Part shown: positions 24,991 to 37,963 of the stretch, in pieces
Layout of the letters: each line of letters begins with the position of its first letter
Numbering within the stretch: the first letter of the stretch is position 1
Source: Phaseolus vulgaris
Lineage: Eukaryota; Streptophyta; Magnoliopsida; Fabales; Fabaceae
Assembly (NCBI RefSeq): GCF_000499845.2
Contig: NC_023751.2
Span: 8,412,335-8,476,334 of the forward strand
Reading direction: 5' to 3'
DNA: 64,000 nucleotides
The notes under the pieces: model-generated
Seen by the model: the letters and a program-made list of their open reading frames with translations, nothing else
What the model was told of the DNA's origin: nothing
The model's database searches: none
Made by a program: the position numbers and the translations under genes

Positions 24991-26249
24991 TAAGGGTGGA
25001 CAAAAAATCCAAATTACAAAATCCAATCCATAATTATCCAAATCCATATTATTTTTAATCCATTTAAATGGATTTATCTCAAATCCAAATCCATATTTTT
25101 GGATTTTAAATCCAATCCATTTAATTGGATATGGATTAGATATAGATTAGATACATTTTTGGATTATCCAAATTGCATTTTGGGTTGGATCCCAAGTTGA
25201 GCAAAGTCGGCCTAAGTCCACATTAAGCCGAGTTGTCCGGGCCTAAGTCGAATTGAGTCAGTATGGGCCAAAGTCGACCAAGTCGTTCCGGGCCAAAGTC
25301 AAGCCGAGTCCACCCTAGGCCAAGTCGAGCTGAGTGGCCGATATTGAGTTGACCCGAGTCGGTCGGGGCCAATATCGAGCCGAGTTGGCCCAGGCCAATG
25401 TCTACTCGAGTCGGTCCATGCCCATGTCAAGTTGAGTCTTTCGGGTCCGATATAGAGTCGAGCGGGCCCGAATCGATATCCAGACGACCAGGCCAAGGCT
25501 GATGTCGAGCCGAGCAGGCCCAGGCCAATGTCGAGCTGAGCAGGCCAAGGCTGATATTGAGCCGAGCGGGCCCAGGTCGATGTCGAGCCTAGCAAGCCCG
25601 GGCCGATGTTGAGCAGAGCAGGCCTGGGTCGATGTCGAGTCGTCCAGGCCCGGGCCAATATCAAGTCGAGCAGGCTTGGGCCGATGTTGAGTCGTCCGGG
25701 CCTGAGCCGATGTTGACTCGTTCGGGCCCGGGCCGATGTTGTGTCATCTGGGCCCAAGTTGATGTTGAGTCATCCGCGCCCAGACCTATGTCTAGCCGCC
25801 CGGGCTGATGTCGAGCTTTCCGGACCCGGGCCTATGTCGAGACCAGCAGTTTGAGGCCAATGTCGAGTCGAGCGGGCCCGGGTCGATGTCTAGTCGTTCG
25901 GGCTTAGGCCGATTTTGGGTCGTCTGGGATCGGGCTGTTGTCGAGTCGTTCGAGCCCGGGCCGATGTTGAGCTAAGTTGGTCCGCATCTAAGTTGAGTCG
26001 GGTTAGGCCCAGTTCGAGCAAGTTAGTATGTGTCCATATCAAAATAGATTTAATGTATTTGAGAAAGTGGATTTAATCTAGTTAACAAAGTGGATTTAAT
26101 CTAGATTTAAACCACTTTAAATGGATTTAAAAAAAATCCAAATAAATTTGATCTAGTTAAAATGGATATGGATTTTATCCAATCCATTTATTTGGATTTT
26201 GATTGGATCTAGATTGGATTTTGAAAAATCCAATCCATGACCACCCCTA
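24991..26249. mobile_element. hAT-like element carrying a GC-rich minisatellite
   Basis: The left end TAAGGGTGGACAAAAAATCC and the inverse of the right end (TAGGGGTGGTCATGGATTGG) form terminal inverted repeats. Flanks GTGCCTAG (24983-24990) and GTGCCCTG (26250-26257) agree at 6 of 8 positions, suggesting a mutated 8-bp duplication. Sub-terminal arms are built of GGATTTT/AATCCAAATCC words that are inverse-complementary between ends. The core is a 26-bp minisatellite. No transposase. Confidence 0.7.
25190..26000. repeat. 26-bp GC-rich minisatellite, about 30 units
   Basis: Consecutive units such as GAGCCTAGCAAGCCCGGGCC+GATGTT, GAGCAGAGCAGGCCTGGGTC+GATGTC and GAGTCGTCCGGGCCTGAGCC+GATGTT are each exactly 26 bp. 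Units diverge moderately and degrade at both ends. Because 26 is not a multiple of 3, an open frame on the minus strand (25299-25757, 152 aa) cycles through three frames and reads as Arg/Pro/Leu/Gly-rich low-complexity sequence; it is a by-product of the repeat, not a gene. Confidence 0.9.
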
Positions 26250-26257
26250 GTGCCCTG

Positions 26258-28365
26258 ATGTTGTTGTTTTTCTTCTTGAATAAGGGAAGAATAAGCTTGT
26301 GGAACATCAAGAAATGGATTCATTAAAAGGAGTTGGCCACAAATAAGTTTGCATAAGAAACTGCGTTAGTTTGCATCTTTATTATCTGCTCCACAAGTGC
26401 AGATCCCATTACTATATGAGCATAAATTATCCCTTAATTTTTTTAACTGTGTAATACTTTATCTTGAGCCAAGCAAGCAATGTCTCTCTCTCAATCTGAA
26501 AAATCTATGATTGAGCTGAGGATCATTACCACTCTTGATACCATGTAAAGAAAGGAAATAAAAGGAATTTTGTCTTGTATTGTAATTAATTTAAAAGATC
26601 ATAAATATATAAAAGAAGATATTTATAATTATGCTATAATGTTCCTAGAGTTATACTGTTAGGTTCTTATAGTTCTGCGATACAACCCTACAAAATCAAC
26701 TATTCTAATATGCATAATTATAATATTTTATCCCTAGAATCTTGGGATGAGAGGCGACATGTTGAATGACCCGTTTCCTTTTAGAATTTGATCTCAATGA
26801 TTCTTCTTGGTAATGATTTTTGAGTTTCACGTGTATTACTTTTTTAATTTCCTGATTGGTTTGTTATTTATTCACTTGTTTGATCTTTTATTATTGTATT
26901 TCTGTTCCATTCTGTATTTGTCTGTAAACATTTCCATTCCGTATTTTTATTGTTTCCCCTTAATGCAATGCAGGCAATGGGTAATGGCACCTTTCAAAGG
27001 AACGGACATTGAAAAAATTCTGTGGTATAGATCTTTTTTGACTAATATCGACAAGTCGTGTTTTTGGCCATGCCGGGTAAAAACAAGGCCTCTCCTTCAT
27101 GTTATATTATATGTACTAAAAGTAGACCTGAAGACGCAGATCGTTGTTGCCAGTGCTTTGTTTTAGGTATGCTCTCGGCATTTGGGACGTAGCTGGGATG
27201 CCTCAGGTAGGTCCAAGCTTTCAGCAAAACTGCTTAATGAATCTCTGACTAAGGGAGTGGTGTCATTATTACTTTGTGTTAAATTTTGTCGACAGTAAAA
27301 GGATTAATTGAATATTTTTAATATATTTTTGAAATATTACATTTGATTTCTATTATATGAATGAAATGTAATGATTTCTTATGAATATAAAATTGGATGT
27401 ATGATTTATATAAAAGAAATTTTAATCTTAATGGTATGTTTTGAGAAAACATTATCTAATTGAAAATTATTGGATGGTGAAATATTTTGCAGAAGGTCTA
27501 TCGGTGTAGTTTGAATTTTTTTTCAATGTATAATGATACGCATGCAGAAGACTAGACTGTAAATAGAGTGATTCTCAACCATATAATCTAAATGAATAAC
27601 TAACATTAAAATTAATTTAAATAATCTTAAGATCCACATGTAACTTTATAGATAAGATTAACACTTCTATTTAGGTTAAAATACTCATTTTAAAAAATTA
27701 ATGCTTGTTAACAGCTTATGAATTTACAAAGATATAGTTTTGAAAATTATTTTAGTGACACGCTAAAGTATAACTTAGTGCATGTTTAGTTTGGTGTATC
27801 TATTGTTTAAGATGTCAAAAAATAAAAACTATTAAAAATAATTTTATATAGATCATGAATCTACAAAAATAAAAGCCATTCAAAATAGTTTTATTTAAAA
27901 TATAGATGATGACTCTATGATCAGACATTAGACCAAATAAGCTTGATTCATAAATTCATTTAAAAAAAAAACTGAGTGAGGTATTAGTTTGAGCTGACAA
28001 AAGAATTTAATCTTACCCTTACAAGGATGACTGATTATTATGAAGAGAGGGAAAGAGCGAATGATAAGTATAATTGAGTTATCTACAGTGATTAATATTT
28101 CCAAAGTAACAACATACGATGAAATGAATGTTTGGGACACTACAACAAAGAATCCAGCTATGGGAAAAATTTCCTAGGGAAGGCCTGATAATATGAATTA
28201 TGATTTTCGGTAATGTATTGAGTAGAGCGAACACAATTTAATGAATTTACAGCATTTCACCAAACCCCCACTTCGCAATATATTTTATAACATTGCGCGC
28301 TGAAATTATTTGTGATTTAGCTTTAGTTGATGCGGACAAAAGCATGCCGGAGGATGATGACAAAG
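26258..28365. other. Intergenic region between SET/TPR and CIP7-like genes
   Basis: AT-rich. No exon is supported. A segment at about 26960-27200 (after a GCAATGCAG acceptor-like site) has mildly exon-like composition but contains stops in the available frames. A CACTACAAC word at 28138 followed by GGGAAAAATTTCC resembles a CACTA terminus, without a partner. The last few hundred bases probably hold the 3' UTR of the CIP7-like gene. Confidence 0.4.
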
Positions 28366-31300
28366 TTAATGGTAGTTCCCAATGGCACTAATGGAACTTT
28401 GACTCAGAGGGCTTGCTTCCCCTAAAAGCTGAAAGAGAAAAGAATGATCTTGACGCTGGAACATGAACATGCAAAACAAAACAGAAGGAATTAATAAGGA
28501 TGACTATTAGTGAAAAAGCAAAATGTACAATTCTATGGTATAAAGGAGCACTAAGATTACTGACCTCTAGTGGTTGGACCAGCACCATCTTGCATCTTGT
28601 GAGAACCCTTGCCATCACCTCTGCCTGCTGCATGGCAAAAAACTATGAATAAGACATGAGGAATTAGAAAACACAGCTTACTAATTTTCCATTACTCAAG
28701 AGTTACATAAACAACAGCATGAACAAACTTGCATAAAATTATGATAGTATTATCTTTTTGAGTTTACTTGCGCTCCCTGTTTTAAGTTCCTTGTTCCTAT
28801 GGGTGGTTAGTTCACTTTGAAAAGTTTGACCAACGTGTTCTTCCATATTTCCTAACCAGAGAATTCCAGTTATTATTAAGCACCAAATAAGTAGCTAATT
28901 TACCACGTTGCAACTATGTGAGTATGTAGGCAAGAATTTCACCACAAGACAAATAAAGATGGGCATAAGGAAAGCATCTAATGTTTATGTTTGGAGAAAA
29001 TATAGCATTAAGAGAAAGGTGGGAAAACATCGACAGATTCTAAAGGGGAAATGTATTAGACAAGTATACTCGTACCTAAATTTCTTTCATATCCATCATG
29101 TACTGAATTTTTTGGTTGTCCATAGCTTTTCACATTGAGTGCGGCCTTCCTCAGTAGATTGTCAGCATTCCTTTTATTAGAATTTTTTAGTTCCTCTGCA
29201 TCATCCTCTCCTTCAGAAAAAACAGATGGGCTAGACCAGCCAGTGGAACCTGTATCACCCTTGCTCTTTCGAGCAAATTTCAACAGTCTTTTCAAACCTT
29301 TGGGTGCATCTTTTTGGTATATCATGGCAGGGGGATTCTCGGCATTTCCCCACTCACAAGTGTCAGGTTCACTACTTTCTTCCAGTAGCATCTGTGACAG
29401 AGAATGACGAACACGAGGACTAGATGAACCCACAGGGACGGCATTGGCCAGAGATTCTGATTGAAATGTGTCATCCTCACATGGCTTGGGCATTAACAGA
29501 TCCTCTTCTGCGTCCACCCAGGCAGAAGGTGATATGGTTGATTCTTCTTCATTCCTTATACTTAAGGAAGACTCTTCAAAGTATGTTACGACATCACCAT
29601 CGATAGGATTTTGGTCTAACTTCTCTGGCTCACTACATTGGGATTGGTTATTTATCTGAGGGTCTGGTTCTGTGGCGGCATTCTGATGAACAGGTGTCAT
29701 TGTATCCCCATCTGAATGGTGACTGACCAAGTCAGAAGCATTGACAACCAACTCACTTTCTTGATCTTCAATAAGATCTGCACTCTCTCTCTGAGATTTC
29801 TCCATCTTAGGAGGACCTTTTTTCTTGGTAAGATCGGCAGTTCCATGCCCCATCCGAGAACCCTTGCGTAAAAATGGTTTTGATTCCAAGGGCACCACAC
29901 TGCTTTTCTTGGTTCCCTTATTACTAAAGCTAGTCTTTGAAGGAACAGAGGCTTCTTCAGAAGCTGTAGGCACTTTTGCTTTGACTGCCTTGCTCTTGTT
30001 TGGGACAGCTGGCTTCCGCTTCTCATTCATACTTTTTAGGCTCTTGGAATTACTGTTGGTCTGAGTTTCTTTGTCGTTTCTCTTCTGGGGTTGAGATCTT
30101 TCCTTTTGGGGGCTAGGTTGGGGAACAGATGTAGTTGACACAGGCTTCCGACGTGTTGGGGTGGTGTTAGCAGATGAAATTCCACCACGTGCTTTAGTTG
30201 GGGATGTACCAGCTGTTCTTGGTGAAGGTGTTGCTGACCAAGACTTACGTGTAGCAGGCATAGCTGACGTTCTAGATGATATCCTTTTCGTAGCTGAAGG
30301 CTTAGATGTTTCCTTCGGGGAATTTGCAGGTTGAGTTGAATTTCTTTGAGAATTTTGGGGCAATCTTGAAGAACTTTTTTTACTTGCACTCACACTTTTG
30401 GACATTTCAACCTTCCTCTTATCAAGTAGTTGCTGCATTTGTCGGAATTGTGCTTCTTTTTCTACTTGTTTTCCAGTCTTTGCTACTCGAAGTTTCGCAT
30501 CACGTTTCTCCTTATAGTTATCATAAGAGCCTCCTCTCTGCTCAAATGAAATATTCTGGCTTCTGCTGGGCTGGGACTTCCCAAATAAAACAGGCTTGCT
30601 TTCAACCATTTTTTTAAGAATTTGATTGAACTCTTCTTGCTTTCGTTGATTCCACTCTGCTGATGCTGCTAACTTTTTTACAGTTTCATCTTTTACTGTT
30701 GGGTTGGTTTCATCTGGATTAACTTCGGTACAAGAACTTATATTTTCATGTCTTTCTGGTTTTACATCGCAATCAGTAATCTCATTACTACTGACAATTT
30801 CAGAAACAAAATCAGATACCATTTCTGCTTCTGAATTTTTTGGAATCTTGTCATACACCATATCATTAGAAGTCAGTGGAACAGGATCTTCAGGAACATG
30901 TTCAGGCTGGTCTTGCACAGAGGTTTCCCCCATACCAGCACTCCATCTTCTCAAGACAGATTTATTTGTACTAAGAGAAACATCTGCTAATGACTTCCTC
31001 TTCTGAATATCAGTAGTTTGATCACGCTGTTTGCTTTCAAAAAGACTGATGGCATCTTGTACAGTTATCCTCCTTACATCAATTTCTGACTTCTTATAGG
31101 ATTGTTCAGATACTTCCCCTTCACAGTCATTTTCAGAAGCATCTCTAAACGAATTTGGCCTCTCTCTGCCAGAAAAATAATTGAGACTCTTGATAGTTAA
31201 TGCAGCAGCTCTGCGGGGTCCAGCTCTTCCTATTTGGACCCTACGCATCGGGGATGCTGATCTTCTGGGTGTTGCAGATCTTACAAGAGAACGACTTCTC

Positions 31301-34300
31301 TCAGCAGATGTTTGATCCTCATCACTGGACTTAGAAGATTCCTCACTTTCTGTTGAACCGTGTCTCTCAACCTGGGCAGCTTTTGCTGGTGAAACACCAT
31401 ACTTAACTGGTGTATCAGAATGTAATGGTTTGGAACTCTGCAGGTTTTTGACAGTTTCGTTTGCATCCTCTTTTGTCACATCACATGAGTGCAAGATCGT
31501 TTCATTGCTCGGGGACCCAACATGCTGGTTCTTGTGGTTTAGTTCCATAAACTTGCATAAAGAATGCCTGAGAACAAGAACACAATGCATAGAAAATGTG
31601 CTAAACAGCTTAGCAATGTATAAAAGAAATATAAGCGCAATCTAAAACATGCAATCATGCATTTAGAGTGCATATGACAAATAATTACATAAATCTATCT
31701 GAAAACTCACCCTATGTTAGTGGCTCCAAAATGTTGAGAAAATTTTGCTAAACAGGTCAGATCTTCAGGGGAGCATGTAGCACCAGCGGCCTTGTTAAAA
31801 GTTTTGGCCAACTTGTCAATCAAAGCTGTTAGTCTTAGATCCATTGCTCGTAACAATTCATTCCTGGCAGTATATTTTCAGAAAGCTTAATAGTGGGTGC
31901 AGCCAATCTATATCTGTTAAATGTAATGCAACAGTTACAAGAACATACTTTGAAGCATCGGGTGACACAATGTTAACTTCTGGCTGTTCATATGCAATAA
32001 ATTGTTAGTAGAAATATAATGGGCCATAATGAAGAACAAGATAATTGGAAAAGTTGCTTTTTTGTGAATGAATTTGCAGAATGAACCCACTCTAAAGCAT
32101 TGGAGATAAAGGAATTACTTTGGAAGTTGGTGCCTCACCATAAGAGCTATGGTTACCATCTGTCAAAAGTGGGAAATAGAATTAAAATCAACAGAATTTT
32201 AGAACAATGGTACTAACGTAAGAGTCAAGATAGCCATTTATGACAAAAAATCTAGGTATCATCTAAAAGACATCAGAAACCTGACAAACACTTAGTACCA
32301 ACTCTTCCATGTATTCAGCAACATTAAATGGAGAATGCTGTTTGATGTATTTAGAGAATACTAGGTGTGACCACTTAAATTTAGAGATAATTTTTTTTAT
32401 CAACTTAAGGCATTTTGGTAGGACTGAAGGGGTAAAGTAGATAATAATGAGCCATCTAACGAAGTCCTCAGTTGGCTTGACCAAATGTTTGATCACTGGG
32501 AATTCCTCTTAGTTCACCCCCCCTACCCGCCTCCACAATTTGGGATAAGAGTGTTTTGTTTGTTCTCCTATTTAATAAACAACAATATTTCTTTCTAAAG
32601 CCTTTAAGCAGTGTTACCAGAGATATTTCATCCTACGAGAGAAATTATCAAAATCAATTTGAATCATAGTTGCTAGATGATCTTAGTACCAAATGATTTA
32701 CTTATCATATGCTCCCAAAAACCGGCATTCACCATCAGCACATAACAAATCAATGCTTACAACAAATATAAGAGATTGTAGGGACTACCACTATATGCAA
32801 CTAGAAATTGTTAGGCATGACATCAAAAAACAGTTAATAAGGCATTCCAATGGTAATCCAGTTTTCTGTTGAAATTTTTTTTTTAGAAAAAAAAAACGTG
32901 ATCATAACAGTTATCAATGGCTTGTGATTTAGTCCTTACAAAAGATACTTTCAGTTATATAATAAGAAAAAAACCAAGCATCAAGGAAAAACAGCCTTTA
33001 CGTCCTTTGAACTGGAAGATCAAGATAACAGTTTACCCAGCTTCCATGATGGTATAAATATCCAAAATACCTTAGAGGACTAAAATATAGCATATGCATT
33101 ATTCAATAAATTGAATTATATATAACACCTTAAACCAAGGCCTCATACACACTTGTTTTCAGCCCTGATGGATAATACTGGGATTGCAAATCTCACAGTA
33201 TCAATTATTTTACCCAGAAGCCAATCTCAGTAAGACCTCCTCAATTGCAATATAGAGAAAAAGAAAAGCTCCATTGTTTGGTAATAACAGTAAAGAAACT
33301 GAACCAAGCAACATAGAAGTTAGTTAAAATTACCTCTTTCCGTTTCAAGATCCTGATGGCCCTGGTTTCAGAAGACAAATAATCAGAAACTACATAAATC
33401 AAATTCCAGTACTAATTTATTGAAAGACAGAGTACCACCTTCCCATATAAAGAAACATGAAATTTCTTTGAATCCTCCAACTGAGACATCTCATCCAGGA
33501 TACTACTGATGACATTTATCAAATCTGGTGAACTAACAACATGAAGGAACCTGAGGAGCAAATTAATATTAGAGCTAGTAAGGTATTCCTATAAATAAAT
33601 AAATATAAAATTAAAAAAAAAATCATTCTTTGATAGAAAACCTTTTAAGTGTTGCTTTTGAAAACCATTCAGCATCATGCAGATTTTCTGGTAATTCAAG
33701 ATCAAAGTTTGCATCAAATCCTTCAGCATACAAATCATTTATTGCAGGTAAATGAGGCAACAAATGTTCCAAATGTCCAGCTGCCACTTTATCAGATTGT
33801 TTCCCCTTACACACAAATGCCTCGTACCTATACCACCACCACAGTGAATTAAGTGAATCCAGTAAAAAAATGTAAAACATTTGCAGGTGATCAAATTCAA
33901 TATAAACTACTCAAATGCACAACTGAATGTACTGAAGGAAGAACTGCCTATCAAAGGAAACCATGATGATCTAAATATACATGAATACAATGGTGAGTCT
34001 ATGACATATTAGAACAATCCTGCTTCAAAGTTGTGAGTACATGTGTCAGATAACAACTACACTAGTATTAAGACAACTCTAAAAGCATTATATTCATTGA
34101 TAAGATTTCATAACCTTTTATAGGTGGAAAATGCATTAGAAATTTAAGAAAAAAACAGTACAAAATGATGCATGATAACTATTGGTATCATAAATTATTC
34201 AGATTTTAAAAGTACATCTCTTTGAAGTGAGAAAAGATGAAAAAGAAAACTTTTGGATGATGGGGTACCGTTAGAGGTAGGACTGAAATTAGGAATTCTC

Positions 34301-34861
34301 GTGATATTTTATTTCATTTTCTGGTTAGGATTCAATTTGTAATTCTCCAAAGAAAGACATCAGAACCATCGCCTTTTTTATTGGATTGGAGGGCTTTGAT
34401 CCTTTATTTCTGTTTTCTACTCGTCATTTTTATGTATTTAACAATAGAAATTATATATTCAACAATAGAAATACATATATAGATTAATACTATTTCCTTA
34501 AAGATCTAAAAATTTTCAAAGTTTTTAATTCATCAGTCACATTGTGCAATTAAAGTCCAACTACCGAGAAGGGTTTCTACTTTAAATTGATAAGGGTTTT
34601 TCCCCTAAGGATATAAGATAAAAACTATAACAGAGAGCAGATAGGAGGACAAGAACACCTAAAAGAAGGATAGGAAATCCTTTTAAACAACTTCAAAATA
34701 AATACTAAAATAAGTTTAGGTGAGAAGTTATTACAAAAATAAAACATCGTGTGAAGCCCAATTCTAACTCCAAAAGGCATCAAAGCGCACCTGTTTTGGT
34801 GAGGAGAAATCTGAATTGAAGCATAATCCAAAGTTGCAGTAGCATCTATCGTATCCTCCAT
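28366..34861 (-). CDS. COP1-interacting protein 7 (CIP7)-like protein
   Basis: Coding exons in transcript order: 34861-34791, 33827-33642, 33550-33439, 33361-33334, 32159-32119, 31983-31949, 31863-31711, 31567-29076, 28627-28565, 28421-28366. They join in frame to 3237 nt, 1078 aa, close to the ~1060 aa known for CIP7. The conserved N-terminal domain begins [17 protein letters not shown] and continues [18 protein letters not shown] and [18 protein letters not shown]. After a 2.5-kb exon comes a basic, Ser/Thr/Pro-rich body with [14 protein letters not shown] (~330-341), [14 protein letters not shown] (~379-391), a Glu/Lys/Gln-rich probable coiled coil (~580-600), and the C-terminal motif [17 protein letters not shown]. 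Family members are nuclear-associated light-signalling proteins binding the COP1 E3 ligase; biochemical role here is inferred. Exon 28421-28366 is the least certain; a different acceptor would change only the C-terminus. Confidence 0.82.
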
Positions 34862-34897
34862 TTCAAAAATCAGAGATGAAAACACAGGAACGCAAAC

Positions 34898-35627
34898 CTG
34901 AAAGGAAAATATCAAGTAGACAAAATACATGCTCAAATTCACTCAGAACTTATTCAATACTCTCACAACTAAACAAATGGAACCAGTGTTAGAGAAAAAA
35001 AATCAGCAGCCATCATCATATCCACATCACACACTTCACTATATTAAATTGTAAAATTTTAAACTATCCGCAACAGAAACACTGAAAAAAAAAACGCAAC
35101 AATTAAATATAATACAGCACAAAGGTTGATAAAGACACAATGTAAATGAAAATTGCTTAAAAAATCTAATGAAACGTCTTATTTTCAAATATGGCATTCT
35201 GATTATCATGAAGCTCAACTGTTTCACATCGTCACCGAGAGCAAAAAAAAAACAAACAAAACGCAAATTCTCGTTTCTGAAAACGGAAAAGAATAATAAA
35301 CTGCACAAAGAAACAAAAAAAGAAAAAAAAGGTTCAGAAGCATTGTAAAAAGACGCGCGGTTAAATCAAAAAGTAACATCCAGATCGAGCGAGAAAAACG
35401 AAAGAGCTAAATATACGTGCATTGGAGTCAGATCTAGCACGCCACCTACAATCTCAATGAGAAACAAAACAAAAGGATAAGATGAATCTCGGAAAACGCA
35501 AACTGCAGCGAAGCAGATACACAGGCGAATCTTGGAATCTTCAAAAATAAAGAAAGCGAGGAAGCTAAAAACCAATGGCAATAGAAGAAGAAGACTGCGG
35601 CAGAGAAACTCGTTCTGGAACACTCAC
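34898..35627 (-). other. 5' UTR intron of the CIP7-like gene
   Basis: On the minus strand a donor GAG|GTGAGTG (exon end 35628) pairs with an acceptor TTTCAG|GTTTGCG (exon start 34897), leaving the ATG at 34861 near the start of the second exon. The upstream exon, about 35628-35850, is GA/CT-rich and contains no in-frame start of the main frame. Leader introns of this kind are common in plant regulatory genes. Confidence 0.6.
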
Positions 35628-35628
35628 C

Positions 35629-37963
35629 TCTCGTCTCGTCTAACTAACTTTCGAGATCTGAAAACGCGTTTTGCTGTTTATATGAGAGACAGGGAGAGAT
35701 AGTTGGAGAAAGAGAAATTGGAAAAGGAAAAATGAAGTGTGAGCGAGCGAGCGAGAGTGAGTGAAGCTTAGTTGCGTTCAATTTGAATCTGCGAGATGAG
35801 CAATGAGTGATGAGCGAAGAATGTAAGAAGAAAGACAAAGTGGTGTGTGTACACTGCAGTGTGGTGTGGTCCGCGAAGGAAACAAAACTACTAATTCTTA
35901 ACACGCTACTCTAAATCAAATATGCTTCTTTTCCACGCGTGCCTCTCACGCTCCCTCTACCTCTTTTCTTCTCTCGCCTTTTCCTTTTCCTTCTTCCAAA
36001 AACAATAAACTAAATTAGTGATTTCTTTTTTACTTAATTAATAGTATTGTGTTGTGGGGGTTTGGGATTATGTTGTTGCATTGATGGACGTGTGTAATGT
36101 TTTATTAATTTTACGAGTAAGCACAACACTGAGTTTTATTTTACCTTTTAATTTAAATGCGTTATGTTTTTGAAAGGGTAGGTGGAGAAATGAGAAAAAA
36201 GGAGAATTGTGAGAAACCAAATTGAGAAGACGCGTGCGTGCGTTGGGGTTTCCAGATCCACACATAGAGACGTTTCTGGTGAAATTTGAAATTTGTATCT
36301 ACTCTCATAAGATAACTTTGTCCATTGTCGGTAATTTACTCAAAATTCAACTAAATAAAACCCTCTACTTGTTTTCGTACAAATAGTCAAATAAAATTCT
36401 TTAAGATACAGATAAATAATAAATAGGGACAACATATACCAATTCCTCTATATATCCTGTCCCTCTACACGTCGTCTAAGTTGGGAAAAAAAAAGGTATG
36501 CGCCATCAAGTAGACGACAAAATACCCAAGGTTTTTTTTTCGCGTATTTTATCTTGGAGTAAACGCCTAATTGGTTAATTCACTCTTTAGAAGATCACCT
36601 AATTTAATTTAGTTTCTGTACAAGTTCCTAAATTATTCTTTCAGATTACAAACGTATACATTTTACGTTTGTTAAAGATACTTACTTTTATTATTGAATT
36701 TTTTGTATTACGTGTGCGACAGGGACCTACGACAACAAGTTGTGATTTATTAATGTAGATAATCACTCGGTTTTTTTCTTATCTCGTTTTGAGAAAGTGC
36801 GAGTATATATCATTTTCAAAACCTTTCATGTTATTTTTTTAAAATTGAGAAAAAAGTAAGAGGTCGATTAAAATTATGAAATCATAACCTATTTTTCGTA
36901 TGTTCATGTTTCTCATAATACAAAATATAGTAAATGAAAGTCGGTCTAGGATCCGCTCAGATGATAAAAGACTGCATGAAGCGCAGGGACCAGATCCAAG
37001 ATCTGAATCATATAAACTTTTCTTAAGAGAGAGAAATGCAGTGATTCTTACAACAAAAAAGTACATTGATTAATTTTAGCAAAAGAAAACAAAATTATAC
37101 CAACTTGAATACAGGTACATTTTTAAAAATGATAAGTGTACAAAAAATTCCGTGAGAAGTTTATAACCTGGGCAAGTAATTAATTTTACGGATCTAATTG
37201 TACTTTTACTCCAGTGATTTACAAAATAGAATACTGCTGATAATTTTCTGATATAAAAATTGAATACTGCTGTTGGTGAGAATTTCGTATGTCACTTCAT
37301 ATCAAGTGGTGTTCCATTTCATTCCTAACCGGCCATTCAGTGGAAGTGGAAGGCAAAGTTTGTGTGTCAGCTTTTCCTAGTAGTGTAGTAGTGTACTAGC
37401 TAGATGGTACTGGTAGCTGGCAGAAAAGAAAACATAGGAAAAAGTAGGATAGAATAGAACACTAAAGTGAATTGATTGGAGTACCAGAATCTTGAGAAGG
37501 AAAGGTTGGCAAATCGTAAAGCTACCACTCTACTGATTATTGATTGCTTTTGGACCTTTACCTCTTGTTTGGCATCGCGGCCCTTACAATCCATGTGATG
37601 TGCAAATGAATAATGAATCCACTATACGCCACAAAGGGGCAAAAGGAGAAAAAGAAAAAGTGACGAGTAGAGAATAGAGTTACCATAATTCACATGCTAT
37701 ATTCCATAGAAGCCGCTCCATTAATGTAAGATATAGATTACAGAAGAAGCAACATCCGGTGAGTTACCAGCACTTTCATGCATCTCTTACAACTACAGAA
37801 CAAACTCGCCTAAGGCGTGAATGACAAGGATAAAAAAATTAATGATTCAAAGCCACTTATAGTTACATCCCCCGAAAGTTCTCATAGCAGATAAGAACAA
37901 CCAATTTACCCACAAAGAAAATCCAACAGGAAAACAGAGGGCAGCAGTAAATTCAATAGCACA
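35629..37963. other. Leader and promoter of the CIP7-like gene; spacer to the WD40-like gene
   Basis: About 35629-35900 should be the first leader exon and core promoter, with GAGCGAGCGAGCGAGAG and other GA-rich tracts on the plus strand. The remainder to 37600 is AT-rich without recognised genes. About 37600-37963 is probably the 3' UTR of the downstream WD40-like gene, which lies in the same direction. Confidence 0.45.

Noticed and set aside
25299..25757. 152-aa minus-strand open frame
   Set aside because: By-product of the 26-bp minisatellite; reads the repeat through three frames.
26807..27166. 119-aa open frame and an exon-like stretch near 26975-27165
   Set aside because: No domain, T-rich signal-like start, and no matching exons on either side; insufficient for a gene call.
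29135..30617. Several plus-strand and alternative-frame open frames
   Set aside because: Shadows of the long CIP7-like exon on the minus strand.
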